44,894 nucleotides of DNA from Octadecabacter sp. (GTDB lineage: Bacteria > Pseudomonadota > Alphaproteobacteria > Rhodobacterales > Rhodobacteraceae), in NCBI GenBank assembly GCA_017886375.1, contig JAGGNB010000083.1:1-44894 (forward strand), in the 5' to 3' direction. Under the pieces are notes generated by a model. That model made no database searches. It was not told the DNA's origin and saw nothing but the letters and a program-made list of their open reading frames with translations. This document shows positions 1 to 8,368 of the stretch, one piece after another (positions within the stretch are counted from its first letter, which is position 1; each line of letters opens with the position of its first letter). The position numbers and the translations under genes were made by a program.

Positions 1-817
1 GATCGTCCGCGAGGGGTGAAAACGGCAGTACCGTCGCGCCCCTGCGTGCCAAATCCGCCAGCATATGTGGATAAATGAATGAAAACGCGGCGTCTTTGGC
101 GATGGCTATACGAACGGGTTTTTGCGCATTATCCGCGTTGGACGCCCAATTTGAAGGGGCCATCACTGCGCGCAGGGCTGTGAGGTCTAGGTTGCTGGCA
201 ACACACGCCGCCGCACGATCCAAAAACGCCTCCAGATCGGGCATTTCGCCTGCTTGAACCAGACCTAGGTGGCGCGACGGGCGGGATAGATCATCACGTC
301 GCGGGATTGCCCCAAGGACTGGAATATTAAGCGGTGCCAGCGCGGTTTTGAGCATCTCAGTATGGCGATCAGACCCGACGCGGTTCAAAATAACGCCCGC
401 GACACGAACGGTTGGATCGAAACCTGCAAATCCGCTGACCAAAGCAGCAACAGACTGCGACATGGCTTTGGCATCAACAATCAGGACCACGGGCAGATCA
501 AGGATGCGGGCCAAGTCCGCGGTTGAGCCTTTGCCATTTGGCGGGGCACCATCAAACAGGCCCATGGCGCCTTCGATGATTAGATCGCCATGCCCTGAGG
601 CTAAAGACTTGATCCGCGCATCGCTCATCGCCCAAGCATCCAGATTGACGCACGGGCGGCCCGTCGCTGCGGCGTGAAATTGCGGGTCGATGTAGTCGGG
701 GCCGGATTTTGCAGACCGAACCACGTGGCCCGCATTTTTCAGGGCACGCAGTAATCCCAGTGTAATTGTGGTTTTACCTGCGCCGGATGTCGGGGCCGCG
801 AGGATCAGGCCAGACAT
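1..817 (-). CDS. cobB: Cobyrinic acid a,c-diamide synthase (partial, 3' end beyond window)
   Basis: Catalyses ATP- and glutamine-dependent amidation of the a and c side chains of (hydrogeno)byrinic acid in cobalamin synthesis, in the cytoplasm. The minus-strand frame opens with ATG at 817 and stays open to the left edge, so about 272 residues are visible. Residues 8-17 (APTSGAGKTT) are the P-loop. Further on come SGPDYIDP and EGAMGLFDG, typical of the CobB/CbiA family. The C-terminal glutamine-amidotransferase half must lie outside the window. It starts 3 nt after the cobA stop, so the two are almost certainly cotranscribed. The early motifs match cobyrinate rather than cobyric acid (CobQ) synthases. 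Confidence 0.9.
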   Translation of the reverse strand, partial: MSGLILAAPTSGAGKTTITLGLLRALKNAGHVVRSAKSGPDYIDPQFHAAATGRPCVNLDAWAMSDARIKSLASGHGDLIIEGAMGLFDGAPPNGKGSTADLARILDLPVVLIVDAKAMSQSVAALVSGFAGFDPTVRVAGVILNRVGSDRHTEMLKTALAPLNIPVLGAIPRRDDLSRPSRHLGLVQAGEMPDLEAFLDRAAACVASNLDLTALRAVMAPSNWASNADNAQKPVRIAIAKDAAFSFIYPHMLADLARRGATVLPFSPLADD

Positions 818-820
818 GGC

Positions 821-1666
821 CTAGGCCGTTTCAGCGGGGCGGCCACGGCCCAACGGGTCAAGGTTTGTTGGCGCAATGCCAGCCGCTTGCGCCTGCCAGT
901 TCAACACATCCCGCATGCGCACGGCTTGGCCGATGCAAATGATGGACGGCGGTTCGACGCCAGCTTTGGCGATGTCGGCTTCAACGGTGCCAAGCGTTGT
1001 TTCAAGCACATTTTGCTGATCGGTGGTGGCCGACGTCACGACCGCAACGGGTTCGGACGCATCGCGCCCTGCCGCGATCAAGGACGCGGAAATCTGTCCG
1101 ATGTGCTTCATGCCCATGTAGATCACGATCACCTGCGACCCTTTGGCGATTGCGGCCCAGTCCAAGCTCGACGTCGCGTTGCCGGATTGATCGTGACCGG
1201 TCACAAATGTCACCGATTGGTTCACGTCGCGGTGGGTGACGGGAATTCCGGCATAGGCCAGCCCGCCGATCCCGGCCGAGATTCCTGGAATAATACGGAT
1301 CGGGACGCCGTGTTGCACAAGCGTCTGCGCTTCTTCACCGCCGCGCCCGAACACGAACGGATCGCCGCCCTTAAGCCGCAAAACACGCCTTCCAGCGCGG
1401 GCCAGATCAACCAGTCGTAATGAAATATCACGCTGGATCGCACTGGGTTTGCCGCCGCGTTTGCCCGCATATATGTGTTCGGCCTGTGGGGCCCAGTCCA
1501 AGATCGCCTCTTGCACGAGCGCGTCATAGATCACCACATCCGCTTGGCGCAGCGCATTGAGTGCGTGCAGCGTCAACAGGCCCGGATCGCCGGGGCCAGC
1601 GCCGCACAGCCAGACCCAACCCGCTTCAAGCACCGGCCAGTCGTATGAGGGGAGTCGCGTTTTCAT
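821..1666 (-). CDS. cobA: Uroporphyrinogen-III C-methyltransferase (SUMT)
   Basis: Uses two S-adenosylmethionine molecules to methylate uroporphyrinogen III at C2 and C7, giving precorrin-2, the branch point to cobalamin and siroheme. The 281-aa protein is a full-length single-domain SUMT with no CysG-like fusion. Visible motifs are GAGPGDP (residues 22-28), LKGGDPFVFGRGGEE (98-112), the IPGISAG loop and PVTHRD. It is followed at 3 nt by cobB. Its start faces cbiD across about 95 bp, so the two cobalamin arms probably share a divergent promoter region. No cobalamin riboswitch could be recognised in that gap. Confidence 0.95.
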   Translation of the reverse strand: MKTRLPSYDWPVLEAGWVWLCGAGPGDPGLLTLHALNALRQADVVIYDALVQEAILDWAPQAEHIYAGKRGGKPSAIQRDISLRLVDLARAGRRVLRLKGGDPFVFGRGGEEAQTLVQHGVPIRIIPGISAGIGGLAYAGIPVTHRDVNQSVTFVTGHDQSGNATSSLDWAAIAKGSQVIVIYMGMKHIGQISASLIAAGRDASEPVAVVTSATTDQQNVLETTLGTVEADIAKAGVEPPSIICIGQAVRMRDVLNWQAQAAGIAPTNLDPLGRGRPAETA

Positions 1667-1760
1667 TTACCCGTTATGGCGTGAGACGGGCGCGTGCGAA
1701 AGGTGACAAACGACGCAGAATTGCGGATTGGCGTCACGCGACTGCGCGGTTAAGGTCGTG

Positions 1761-2828
1761 ATGATGACACGCAAGCCCCCCACCAAAACTGACGGCACGC
1801 AATTGCGCCGTGGCTGGACCACCGGTGCCTGTGCGACAGCCGCGACGAAGGCTGCGTTGATGGGGCTGTGGGGCGGGACGTTTCCATCCGTGGTCTCAAT
1901 TACGCTGCCAAAAGGCGAAACACCGGAGTTTGTAGTTGTTGGTGCTGTTCAAGGCGATGGATGGGCAGAGGCAGGTATTGTCAAAGACGCAGGCGATGAT
2001 CCTGATGTAACGCACGGTGTAACGGTAATTGTGCGGGTTGCGCGATCAATGGGCGGTGTGGTTTTCAAAGCGGGTGCCGGAGTGGGTACGGTGACAAAAG
2101 CGGGCCTGCCGATTGGTGTCGGTGAACCTGCGATCAACCCCGTGCCCCGCGCGATGATGGATGAAATGGTCGCGGAAATGGCCAGCGAGTACGGCGAAAA
2201 ACCTGATATAACCATCACCGTCAGCATTCCCGATGGCGCCGAGATTGCGTTGAAGACATGGAACCCGCGACTGGGAATCAAGGGCGGATTGTCAGTTCTT
2301 GGGACCACGGGCATCGTGCGGCCATTTTCGTGCGCGGCCTGGATCGCGTCAATTCATCGCGGGATCGATGTGGCGCGCGCAAACGGGCAGACACATGTGG
2401 CGGGCTGCACTGGCAATACGTCTGAAAGAATCGTGCAGGGGCTTTACGGACTACCAGATCACGCAATGCTGGATATGGGGGATTTTGTCGGTGGCATGGT
2501 GAAATATATGCGGCGCAATCCGGTGCAGCGCCTGACGATTGGCGGGGGCATCGGCAAGATCACCAAGCTGGCGCAGGGGGCGATTGATCTGCATTCCGGG
2601 CGCAGCCAAGTGGATTTTGATATGCTGGCGGTCTGGGCGGATGATGCGCGCGTGGCGAAGGCGAACACAGCACTTGAGGCCTATGAAATAGCAGGCGCAC
2701 CGCTTGCCGCGCGGATCGCAAAAGAAGCGGTCGCGCAGGCGGCACTTCAATTCAGGGAGGGTGCGCCGATGCTCGACGTCGTTGTCATTGACCGCGCCGG
2801 TACCATCATCGGGCGCGCGAGCCGATGA
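1761..2828 (+). CDS. cbiD: Cobalt-precorrin-5B C1-methyltransferase CbiD
   Basis: Methylates C1 of the corrin ring during the ring-contraction stage of cobalamin synthesis. The protein opens with RRGWTTGACATAATKAAL, the CbiD N-terminal signature, and contains AGCTGNTSE and GGMVKYMRR, also typical of the family. A start at 1728 (TTG) is possible, but AAGG at 1752-1755 lies 5 nt before ATG 1761, with a second ATG at 1764; 1761 gives 355 aa, a normal family length. It overlaps cobK by ATGA. CbiD is usually linked to the cobalt-early pathway, yet CobB and CobK homologues accompany it here, a mixture I associate with some Rhodobacterales. Confidence 0.93.
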   Translation: MMTRKPPTKTDGTQLRRGWTTGACATAATKAALMGLWGGTFPSVVSITLPKGETPEFVVVGAVQGDGWAEAGIVKDAGDDPDVTHGVTVIVRVARSMGGVVFKAGAGVGTVTKAGLPIGVGEPAINPVPRAMMDEMVAEMASEYGEKPDITITVSIPDGAEIALKTWNPRLGIKGGLSVLGTTGIVRPFSCAAWIASIHRGIDVARANGQTHVAGCTGNTSERIVQGLYGLPDHAMLDMGDFVGGMVKYMRRNPVQRLTIGGGIGKITKLAQGAIDLHSGRSQVDFDMLAVWADDARVAKANTALEAYEIAGAPLAARIAKEAVAQAALQFREGAPMLDVVVIDRAGTIIGRASR

Positions 2829-3577
2829 CGCTGTTGTTGTTGGCCGGAACCGGAGATGCAAAGCGCATTGCGTGGGGTCTAGCCGACACAAATGTTAAGG
2901 TTATTGCATCATTGGCTGGCGCGACGCGCACACCCGACCCGCTGCCGGTGCCAACGCGTATTGGTGGGTTTGGCGGCGAAGACGGGTTTCGGAGCTATCT
3001 GCGCGACGCGGAGATCACAGCCGTGCTCGATGCGACCCATCCATTTGCCGCCCAGATCAGTGATCGCACGGCGCGGATATGTGGTGAACTGGGGCTGCCC
3101 TATGCGCAGGTCTCGCGGCCCGTTTGGACGCCCGAGGACGGTGACAACTGGACCACGATTGCTGCGCCAGTTGATGCGGTAAATCACATTGCGAACGGAT
3201 CGACAGTGTTTCTAGCGACGGGGCGACAGACCTTGGCAGAATATGCGAACCTTGCTGGGCGTCGGGTTTTGGTGCGGGTGATTGATCCGCCAACAGCGCC
3301 TTTGCCGTTTGAGGGCGGCGAATTTATCATTGGCCGACCGCCGTTTACCCAAGCGAGCGAGGCGGCGCTGTTTCGCGCCCTTGGTGTCACGCATTTGGTG
3401 TCCAAGAACGCGGGCGGGCAGGGTGGCCGCGCGAAACTGGATGCGGCGCGCGAGCTAGGATTGCCGGTGTTGCTTTTGGACCGCCCGAAGACGGCGCCAC
3501 AGCGTCCTTCTTCGCAGCAGTTGGTGTCCGTGCAGGACGCGCTTTTGTGGGTGTCCTTGCTTGCGGGAACGCCATGA
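2825..3577 (+). CDS. cobK: Precorrin-6A reductase CobK/CbiJ
   Basis: Reduces the C18-C19 double bond of precorrin-6A (or its cobalt form) with NAD(P)H during cobalamin synthesis. The 250-aa protein starts with MTLLLLAGTGDAKRIAWGL, a glycine-rich nucleotide-binding strand-turn. It contains DATHPFAAQIS and SKNAGGQGGRAKLDAA, both hallmarks of the CobK/CbiJ family. The start codon overlaps the cbiD stop (ATGA at 2825-2828), and its own stop overlaps alkA the same way, so translation is probably coupled along the chain. The sequence does not show whether the substrate carries cobalt. Confidence 0.93.
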   Translation: MTLLLLAGTGDAKRIAWGLADTNVKVIASLAGATRTPDPLPVPTRIGGFGGEDGFRSYLRDAEITAVLDATHPFAAQISDRTARICGELGLPYAQVSRPVWTPEDGDNWTTIAAPVDAVNHIANGSTVFLATGRQTLAEYANLAGRRVLVRVIDPPTAPLPFEGGEFIIGRPPFTQASEAALFRALGVTHLVSKNAGGQGGRAKLDAARELGLPVLLLDRPKTAPQRPSSQQLVSVQDALLWVSLLAGTP

Positions 3578-4203
3578 CGGGTCGCATTATCGAAACCGAT
3601 GCCTGTGTTGTTGAAGGCATGGATTGGCTTGCCGCGCGCTGCCCCAAGATGAAGGCGGCCTATGTTTTGACGGGGCCGCTGCCGCTACGACGTAAGCCGG
3701 ACGGGTTTGCTGAACTGCTGTCCGCGATTGTTGGCCAGCAGGTTAGCATCGCCAGCGCTGCTGCGATCTGGGGGCGGATGAAGGACGCTGGCATGACGAC
3801 GCCAGACTCCTGTCGCGCGGCGTCTGACGATCAATTGCGTGCCATTGGCCTGAGCCGACAAAAAATCCGCTACACCCATGAACTGGCCAAGGCTGGCATT
3901 GATTTTGACGCACTGCGCCATATGCCGACCGATCGCGTGATCAAAACCCTGGTGGCGGTGCCGGGCATCGGGCCGTGGACCGCTGAGGTCTATACGATGT
4001 TCAGTCTAGGCCACGCCGATGTCTTCGCGCCGGGTGATCTGGCGCTGCAAGAAGCGGCGCGCATTCTGTACGATTTGCCCGAACGCCCGAAAGAAAAAGC
4101 GTTCCGCGCAATAGCGCAAGAGTGGGCCCCATGGCGATCGGTTGCGGCGCGGCTGTTGTGGGCCTACTACCGAGTTTCAAAGAACAAGGATGGCATCAGA
4201 TGA
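3574..4203 (+). CDS. alkA: DNA-3-methyladenine glycosylase II family protein
   Basis: Base-excision repair enzyme that removes alkylated bases. The HhH-GPD core is clear: the hairpin VPGIGPWTAEVY is followed by HADVFAPGDLAL, whose Asp155 fits the catalytic aspartate. The protein lacks the N-terminal domain of E. coli AlkA and resembles the short glycosylases common in Alphaproteobacteria. An upstream start at 3547 is possible, but ATG 3574 overlaps the cobK stop (ATGA) and gives 209 aa, the economical choice. The gene is sandwiched by ATGA overlaps between cobK and an esterase, so it is cotranscribed with corrin biosynthesis genes without an obvious functional link. Confidence 0.88.
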   Translation: MTGRIIETDACVVEGMDWLAARCPKMKAAYVLTGPLPLRRKPDGFAELLSAIVGQQVSIASAAAIWGRMKDAGMTTPDSCRAASDDQLRAIGLSRQKIRYTHELAKAGIDFDALRHMPTDRVIKTLVAVPGIGPWTAEVYTMFSLGHADVFAPGDLALQEAARILYDLPERPKEKAFRAIAQEWAPWRSVAARLLWAYYRVSKNKDGIR

Positions 4204-4868
4204 CACGGGTTTTAAATTCACAGCGGCGCGAACCTGCATCGGGAGAAATGCGATCAGCGGTGGTCTTCCTGCATGGGTTTGGTGCCAATGGCGCCGATTT
4301 GATGGGATTGGCCGATCCGCTGGCAGAACATCTGCCCGACACCGCGTTCTTTGCGCCCGACGCCCCCGAAGAATGTGCTGGCGCCCCGATGGGGTTTCAG
4401 TGGTTCCCGATCCCTTGGATTGACGGATCGTCCGAGGAAGAATCCAACGCAGGACTGGAAAATGCGGCGGCCGATCTGAATGCCTACCTTGACGGGATCA
4501 TGGTCGACGAGGACCTGCTGCCCGAACAGGTGATGGTGCTGGGCTTTAGCCAAGGCACGATGATTGCGCTACATGTGTTGCCGCGCCGCGACGATGCGAT
4601 CGCCGGACTTGTGGCATTTTCTGGCCGCTTGTTGTTGCCAGAAGCGTTGGAGGATGAGGCGGTTTGTCGCCCCCCAGTGTTGTTGATCCATGGCGACCAA
4701 GACGACGTTGTGCCGGTACAATCACTACCTGACGCCGCGCAAGCGTTGCAAACAGCGGGCTGGAAAGAAGTTTATGCCCATATCCAGAAGGGCACGGGCC
4801 ACGGCATCGCGCCGGATGGGTTACAAGTTGCGCTGGCGTTTATGCGTGAACGATTGGGTGTTGCCTGA
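4200..4868 (+). CDS. Phospholipase/carboxylesterase family serine hydrolase
   Basis: An alpha/beta-hydrolase of the carboxylesterase/phospholipase group (Abhydrolase_2), probably a cytoplasmic esterase of unknown natural substrate. The 222-aa protein shows FLHGFGANG (oxyanion region), the nucleophile elbow GFSQG with Ser117, HGDQDDVVP with Asp168, and GTGHGI with His201, a complete triad. An in-frame start at 4122 would lie far inside alkA. ATG 4200 overlaps the alkA stop (ATGA) and places the first strand normally, so it is preferred. It is the last gene of the cbiD-cobK-alkA chain. A thioesterase role cannot be excluded. Confidence 0.88.
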   Translation: MTRVLNSQRREPASGEMRSAVVFLHGFGANGADLMGLADPLAEHLPDTAFFAPDAPEECAGAPMGFQWFPIPWIDGSSEEESNAGLENAAADLNAYLDGIMVDEDLLPEQVMVLGFSQGTMIALHVLPRRDDAIAGLVAFSGRLLLPEALEDEAVCRPPVLLIHGDQDDVVPVQSLPDAAQALQTAGWKEVYAHIQKGTGHGIAPDGLQVALAFMRERLGVA

Positions 4869-4954
4869 TCTGGATCGCCTCCAACCTGCGACCTAGGTCT
4901 AGGGCCGATATATAGGGTTGCTACGTTGCAGTTGCCATATATAGTTCATCCTAT

Positions 4955-4982
4955 GGTAGGAGCGGGCTCCCGCTCTGCTACC
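4955..4982 (+). promoter_or_regulatory. Stable hairpin in the leader of the HNH gene
   Basis: GGTAG plus GAGCGGG at 4955-4966 pair with CCCGCTC (4969-4975) and CTACC (4978-4982), with a TG bulge on the 3' side. The hairpin ends 2 nt before the AAAGAGG ribosome-binding sequence of the downstream gene (4985-4991). No T-run follows, so it is unlikely to be a simple terminator of the upstream esterase operon. Two ATATATAG copies lie in the same intergenic stretch. A role in translation or mRNA stability is only inferred. Confidence 0.45.
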
Positions 4983-4999
4983 TTAAAGAGGTGAACGGA

Positions 5000-5614
5000 G
5001 TGGGCTCGGTTTTGCAAATTGGCATGGAAAGTGTTGGCGACTTTAGGTCGGATTTTGTGCGTCAATCTGCGGCGCTGAAACATCGCCCTGCTTTGGTCCT
5101 GAATGCAGATTATCGCCCGTTGTCGTATTATCCATTGTCGCTGTGGCCATGGCAGGACGCCGTTAAGGCAGCGTGGCTCAACCGTGTCGATATTATCGCC
5201 GAATATGACGATGTGGCGCGATCCCCGTCGATGGAAATCCGTATCCCGTCGGTGGTGGTGCTACGCGACTTTGTCAAACCCCAGAAGAAGGTTGCATTCA
5301 CACGGTTCAACTTATTTTTGCGCGATGAGTTTTCCTGCCAGTACTGTGGCACCACGGGCGATTTGACCTTTGATCATGTGGTGCCCCGTGCGTCTGGTGG
5401 CGTGACGTCATGGGAAAATGTTGTGGCTGCCTGTTCACGGTGCAACCTGCATAAGGGTTCAAAATCGCTGCACCGTTCGGGGCTGTCGCTGCGCAAGCCG
5501 CCGCGCCAACCGGCCGCAGAACAATTGCGCAATATGGGGCGCAAATTTCCGCCAAACTATCTCCATGCGTCGTGGCTCGACTTTCTGTATTGGGATGCTG
5601 AGCTGGACGCATAA
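5000..5614 (+). CDS. HNH endonuclease family protein
   Basis: Contains a complete HNH/zinc-ribbon domain in the C-terminal half: CQYCGTTGDLTFDHVVPRAS, then WENVVAACSRCNLHKGSK, giving two CxxC pairs and the DH...N catalytic core. The N-terminal half (ALVLNADYRPLSYYPLSLW) is the conserved region of the housekeeping-type HNH proteins common in Alphaproteobacteria. The physiological DNA substrate is unknown. GTG 5000 lies 8 nt after AAAGAGG and gives 204 aa. GTG 4991 (no spacer) and ATG 5024 (no clear ribosome-binding site) are alternatives. No methyltransferase or mobile element is adjacent, so this is not an obvious restriction or homing enzyme. Confidence 0.88.
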   Translation: MGSVLQIGMESVGDFRSDFVRQSAALKHRPALVLNADYRPLSYYPLSLWPWQDAVKAAWLNRVDIIAEYDDVARSPSMEIRIPSVVVLRDFVKPQKKVAFTRFNLFLRDEFSCQYCGTTGDLTFDHVVPRASGGVTSWENVVAACSRCNLHKGSKSLHRSGLSLRKPPRQPAAEQLRNMGRKFPPNYLHASWLDFLYWDAELDA

Positions 5615-5674
5615 TGTTGCAAATCGACACGCCTTGCGAATTTTCTGCGCATACTCGCGTGAGAAGGTGGTAAA

Positions 5675-6847
5675 ATGACATGGCCGGCCAATACCACGCC
5701 CAAACATCTGCTTGAAAGTGATGCCGCTGCGGGCTTTGAGATCACCGATGATTTCGCCCGCTTCGATCAGATGAATGACATGTTCACCCGTGCGATGTGG
5801 GATGACAAAGTACGCAATAAAGACACCGACGCGTTCTTTGCCAGTTACCGGATGGAAGCTGCACCGAGGCGCGGTGAAGGGTTCGGCCAACGCGATTTCG
5901 CCCTGCGCAACGCGGCGTGGCTGATCAGCGATATCATCTCAAACCGCAGCGCGGACACTGGCCTACGCGAGGGGTTTCAAGGCGCGATCGTGAACGACAC
6001 GCCGGTTGCACCGACGAAAGCGGACCTTGGCACTCCGCACGATGAGGCGCGCGAAATCAAACGCCTTGCGCGGTTTTTTGGCGCTGATCTATGCGGCATC
6101 ACCCATATCGATCCGCGCTGGCATTACAGTCAGCGGCCGGACACCAAAACCATGAAACCGGTGCCCAATGATTTGCCTGATGGCCTGACCCATGTGATTG
6201 TGATGGGCCATGAAATGGACAAGACGCTGGTGGACACCTATCCAAGTGCGCTGGCGGGTGCTGCGACGGGCCGTGAATATAGCCATGAGGCCGCGATTGT
6301 GATGCAACTTGCCGCCTATATCCGCAATCTGGGATTTCAGGCCATAGCGTCGATGAATGATACGGCTTTGGTCATTCCTTATGCGATCAAGGCGGGTTTG
6401 GGCGAATACGGGCGCAACCAAATGGTGCTGACGCCGGAGTTTGGGCCGCGCGTGCGCTTTTCAAAGATATTTACGGACATGCCTTTGGACGTGGACAGAG
6501 TTCATGAGCTGGGCCTGACACGATACTGTCATAATTGCACAATTTGTGCTGACGCCTGTCCACCGAAGGCGCTGCCAAAGGGTCCCCCACGCGTGGGATC
6601 AAACAGTCCGTCGACCGTTAAAGGGGTCAAGAAATGGTCGGCAAATTGCGAGGCGTGCTTTGGCTATTGGGCGAAAATCAAAACCGATTGTGCGATTTGC
6701 ATGCGGGTTTGCCCGTTCAACCATCACCACAGAGGCACGGTCTGGTATTGGTTGGCAACGTCGCGGTGGCGCTATGTTGCGCAGTGGTGGGCCAAACGTT
6801 CAACGCCTGCACGTTTGAAACCGTCGATGTGGTGGGGATCGCGCTAG
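5675..6847 (+). CDS. Reductive dehalogenase-like corrinoid/4Fe-4S protein
   Basis: A 390-aa protein resembling the catalytic domain of reductive dehalogenases (RdhA) and, more distantly, epoxyqueuosine reductase QueG. Two ferredoxin-like Cys sets are present: Cys285, 288, 291, 295 (CHNCTICADACP), then Cys325/328 with Cys339, 342, 346 (DCAICMRVCP). Between residues about 235 and 275 lie AIKAGLGEYGRNQ, LTPEFGPRVR and IFTDMPL, in the style of RdhA; QueG would show a GWIGKHTN-like stretch instead. There is no Tat signal and no RdhB-type anchor gene beside it, so it is probably cytoplasmic. ATG 5675 follows GAAGGTGG. B12 binding is inferred from the family. The substrate is unknown. Confidence 0.72.
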   Translation: MTWPANTTPKHLLESDAAAGFEITDDFARFDQMNDMFTRAMWDDKVRNKDTDAFFASYRMEAAPRRGEGFGQRDFALRNAAWLISDIISNRSADTGLREGFQGAIVNDTPVAPTKADLGTPHDEAREIKRLARFFGADLCGITHIDPRWHYSQRPDTKTMKPVPNDLPDGLTHVIVMGHEMDKTLVDTYPSALAGAATGREYSHEAAIVMQLAAYIRNLGFQAIASMNDTALVIPYAIKAGLGEYGRNQMVLTPEFGPRVRFSKIFTDMPLDVDRVHELGLTRYCHNCTICADACPPKALPKGPPRVGSNSPSTVKGVKKWSANCEACFGYWAKIKTDCAICMRVCPFNHHHRGTVWYWLATSRWRYVAQWWAKRSTPARLKPSMWWGSR

Positions 6848-6879
6848 ACTTAAGCTACGCTTGCAGCTAGATAGGCCGC

Positions 6880-6891
6880 GTTAGCGCTAAC
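6880..6891. promoter_or_regulatory. LacI-type operator palindrome upstream of zwf
   Basis: GTTAGCGCTAAC is a perfect 12-bp palindrome with a central CG, the form of LacI/GalR-family operators and similar in layout to the AglR-type site at 24254. It ends 18 nt before the zwf ATG, just upstream of the GGAGG ribosome-binding site. A weak promoter (TAGACT, 17 nt, TAGATA) could lie directly upstream, which would put the palindrome at the transcription start, where a repressor would block. The regulator is not identified. Confidence 0.6.
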
Positions 6892-6909
6892 TTTTTATCG
6901 GAGGTCCAT

Positions 6910-8364
6910 ATGGTCTCGCGCGTGATCCCAGTCGAAGAATTTGACCTCGTGATTTTCGGGGGCACGGGCGATCTGGCCCGTCGAAAAATATTACCCGGCC
7001 TATTTCGCCGCTTTTTGTCAGGACAGATGCCAGATGGTGCACGCATAATCGGTGCTGCTCGGTCTGATATCGATCGTGATGGCTACCGCCAGATGATCCG
7101 CGAAGCCATTGCGGAATTTGGTGGCGATGAAGCGTCGCAAACCGATTGCATCGAACGGTTCTTGGCCCAGTTGTACTACATCCCTGTGGACGCCAAGGGC
7201 GACGGCGGCTGGAAGGAATTGCACGATTTGATCCGGTTTGAGGTCATCAACGCCTTTTACTTCTCGGTCGCGCCCAGCTTGTTTGGGGATTTGGCCGAAC
7301 GGTTGCACACATTCAACATTGCCGATGACAGCAGCCGCGTGGTTGTGGAAAAGCCGTTTGGACGCGATCTGGCGACGGCAAAGGCGTTGAACGCGACGCT
7401 GGCGCAACATTTTAATGAAGGCCAGATTTACCGCATTGACCATTACCTTGGCAAAGAAACCGTGCAGAACCTGATGGCTGTTCGGTTTGGCAACGTGTTG
7501 TTTGAACCGCTTTGGAACAACCATTATGTTGATCATATTCAGATCACGGTTGCAGAAACCGTCGGTGTTGGTGGGCGCGGGGCCTATTATGACCAGTCCG
7601 GCGCCATGCGTGATATGGTGCAAAATCATCTGATGCAGCTTTTGTGCTTGATCGCAATGGAGGCGCCATCGGTCTTTGACGCGGACGCCGTGCGGGACGA
7701 AAAGCTGAAAGTCATTCGCGCATTGCAAGCAATTGAACCGCACCACATCGTGCGTGGCCAATATGACGCCACCGGCGACGCGCCAAGCTACCGTGACGAC
7801 GCCGAAAATCCGAAATCGCACACCGAAAGCTTTATTGCGCTGCGCTGTGAAATTGCCAATTGGCGATGGGCGGGGGTGCCGTTCTACCTGCGCACCGGCA
7901 AGAAGCTAAAAGCCCGTACAAGTGAGATTGCCGTCGTTTTTAAAGATCTGGGGCATTCGATTTTTCCAGGGGACGAAAAACGCCATCGCAACATTTTAAC
8001 CATTCAGTTGCAGCCAAATGAAGGTATGCAATTGCAAGTCACTATCAAGGAACCGGGGCCGGGTGGCATGCGGTTGATTGATGTGCCGCTGGACATGACA
8101 TTTGCCGATGCCCTTGGCCCAGATGCGGACGATGTGCCTGACGCCTATGAGCGGCTGATCATGGACGTGATCCGTGGCAACCAAACGTTGTTTATGCGCG
8201 GCGATGAGGTCGAAGCGGCATGGGCCTGGACCGACCCGCTGATCGAAAGTTGGAAGGCGCGCGGCGACGTGCCCAAAGTCTATGATCAAGGATCGGCGGG
8301 GCCAGAAAACGCGATGACGTTGTTGGGCCGCGAAGGTCGGCGCTGGCGCGAAATTAAGGAATAG
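6910..8364 (+). CDS. zwf: Glucose-6-phosphate 1-dehydrogenase
   Basis: Oxidises glucose-6-phosphate to 6-phosphogluconolactone with NADP(+) or NAD(+), the entry to the Entner-Doudoroff and oxidative pentose-phosphate routes. The 484-aa length is normal. The N-terminus carries the dinucleotide-binding FGGTGDLARRK (about residues 16-26). The active-site signature RIDHYLGKE is at 175-183, and KPFGRDLATA is also present. GGAGG sits 5 nt before the ATG. It is the first gene of zwf-pgl-pgi, with 4-nt and 3-nt gaps to the next genes, and is probably controlled by the palindrome at 6880-6891. Confidence 0.97.
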   Translation: MVSRVIPVEEFDLVIFGGTGDLARRKILPGLFRRFLSGQMPDGARIIGAARSDIDRDGYRQMIREAIAEFGGDEASQTDCIERFLAQLYYIPVDAKGDGGWKELHDLIRFEVINAFYFSVAPSLFGDLAERLHTFNIADDSSRVVVEKPFGRDLATAKALNATLAQHFNEGQIYRIDHYLGKETVQNLMAVRFGNVLFEPLWNNHYVDHIQITVAETVGVGGRGAYYDQSGAMRDMVQNHLMQLLCLIAMEAPSVFDADAVRDEKLKVIRALQAIEPHHIVRGQYDATGDAPSYRDDAENPKSHTESFIALRCEIANWRWAGVPFYLRTGKKLKARTSEIAVVFKDLGHSIFPGDEKRHRNILTIQLQPNEGMQLQVTIKEPGPGGMRLIDVPLDMTFADALGPDADDVPDAYERLIMDVIRGNQTLFMRGDEVEAAWAWTDPLIESWKARGDVPKVYDQGSAGPENAMTLLGREGRRWREIKE

Positions 8365-8368
8365 TGAC

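Noticed and set aside
1667-1760. Cobalamin riboswitch between cobA and cbiD
   Set aside because: Gap is under 100 bp and no B12-box-like sequence could be seen.
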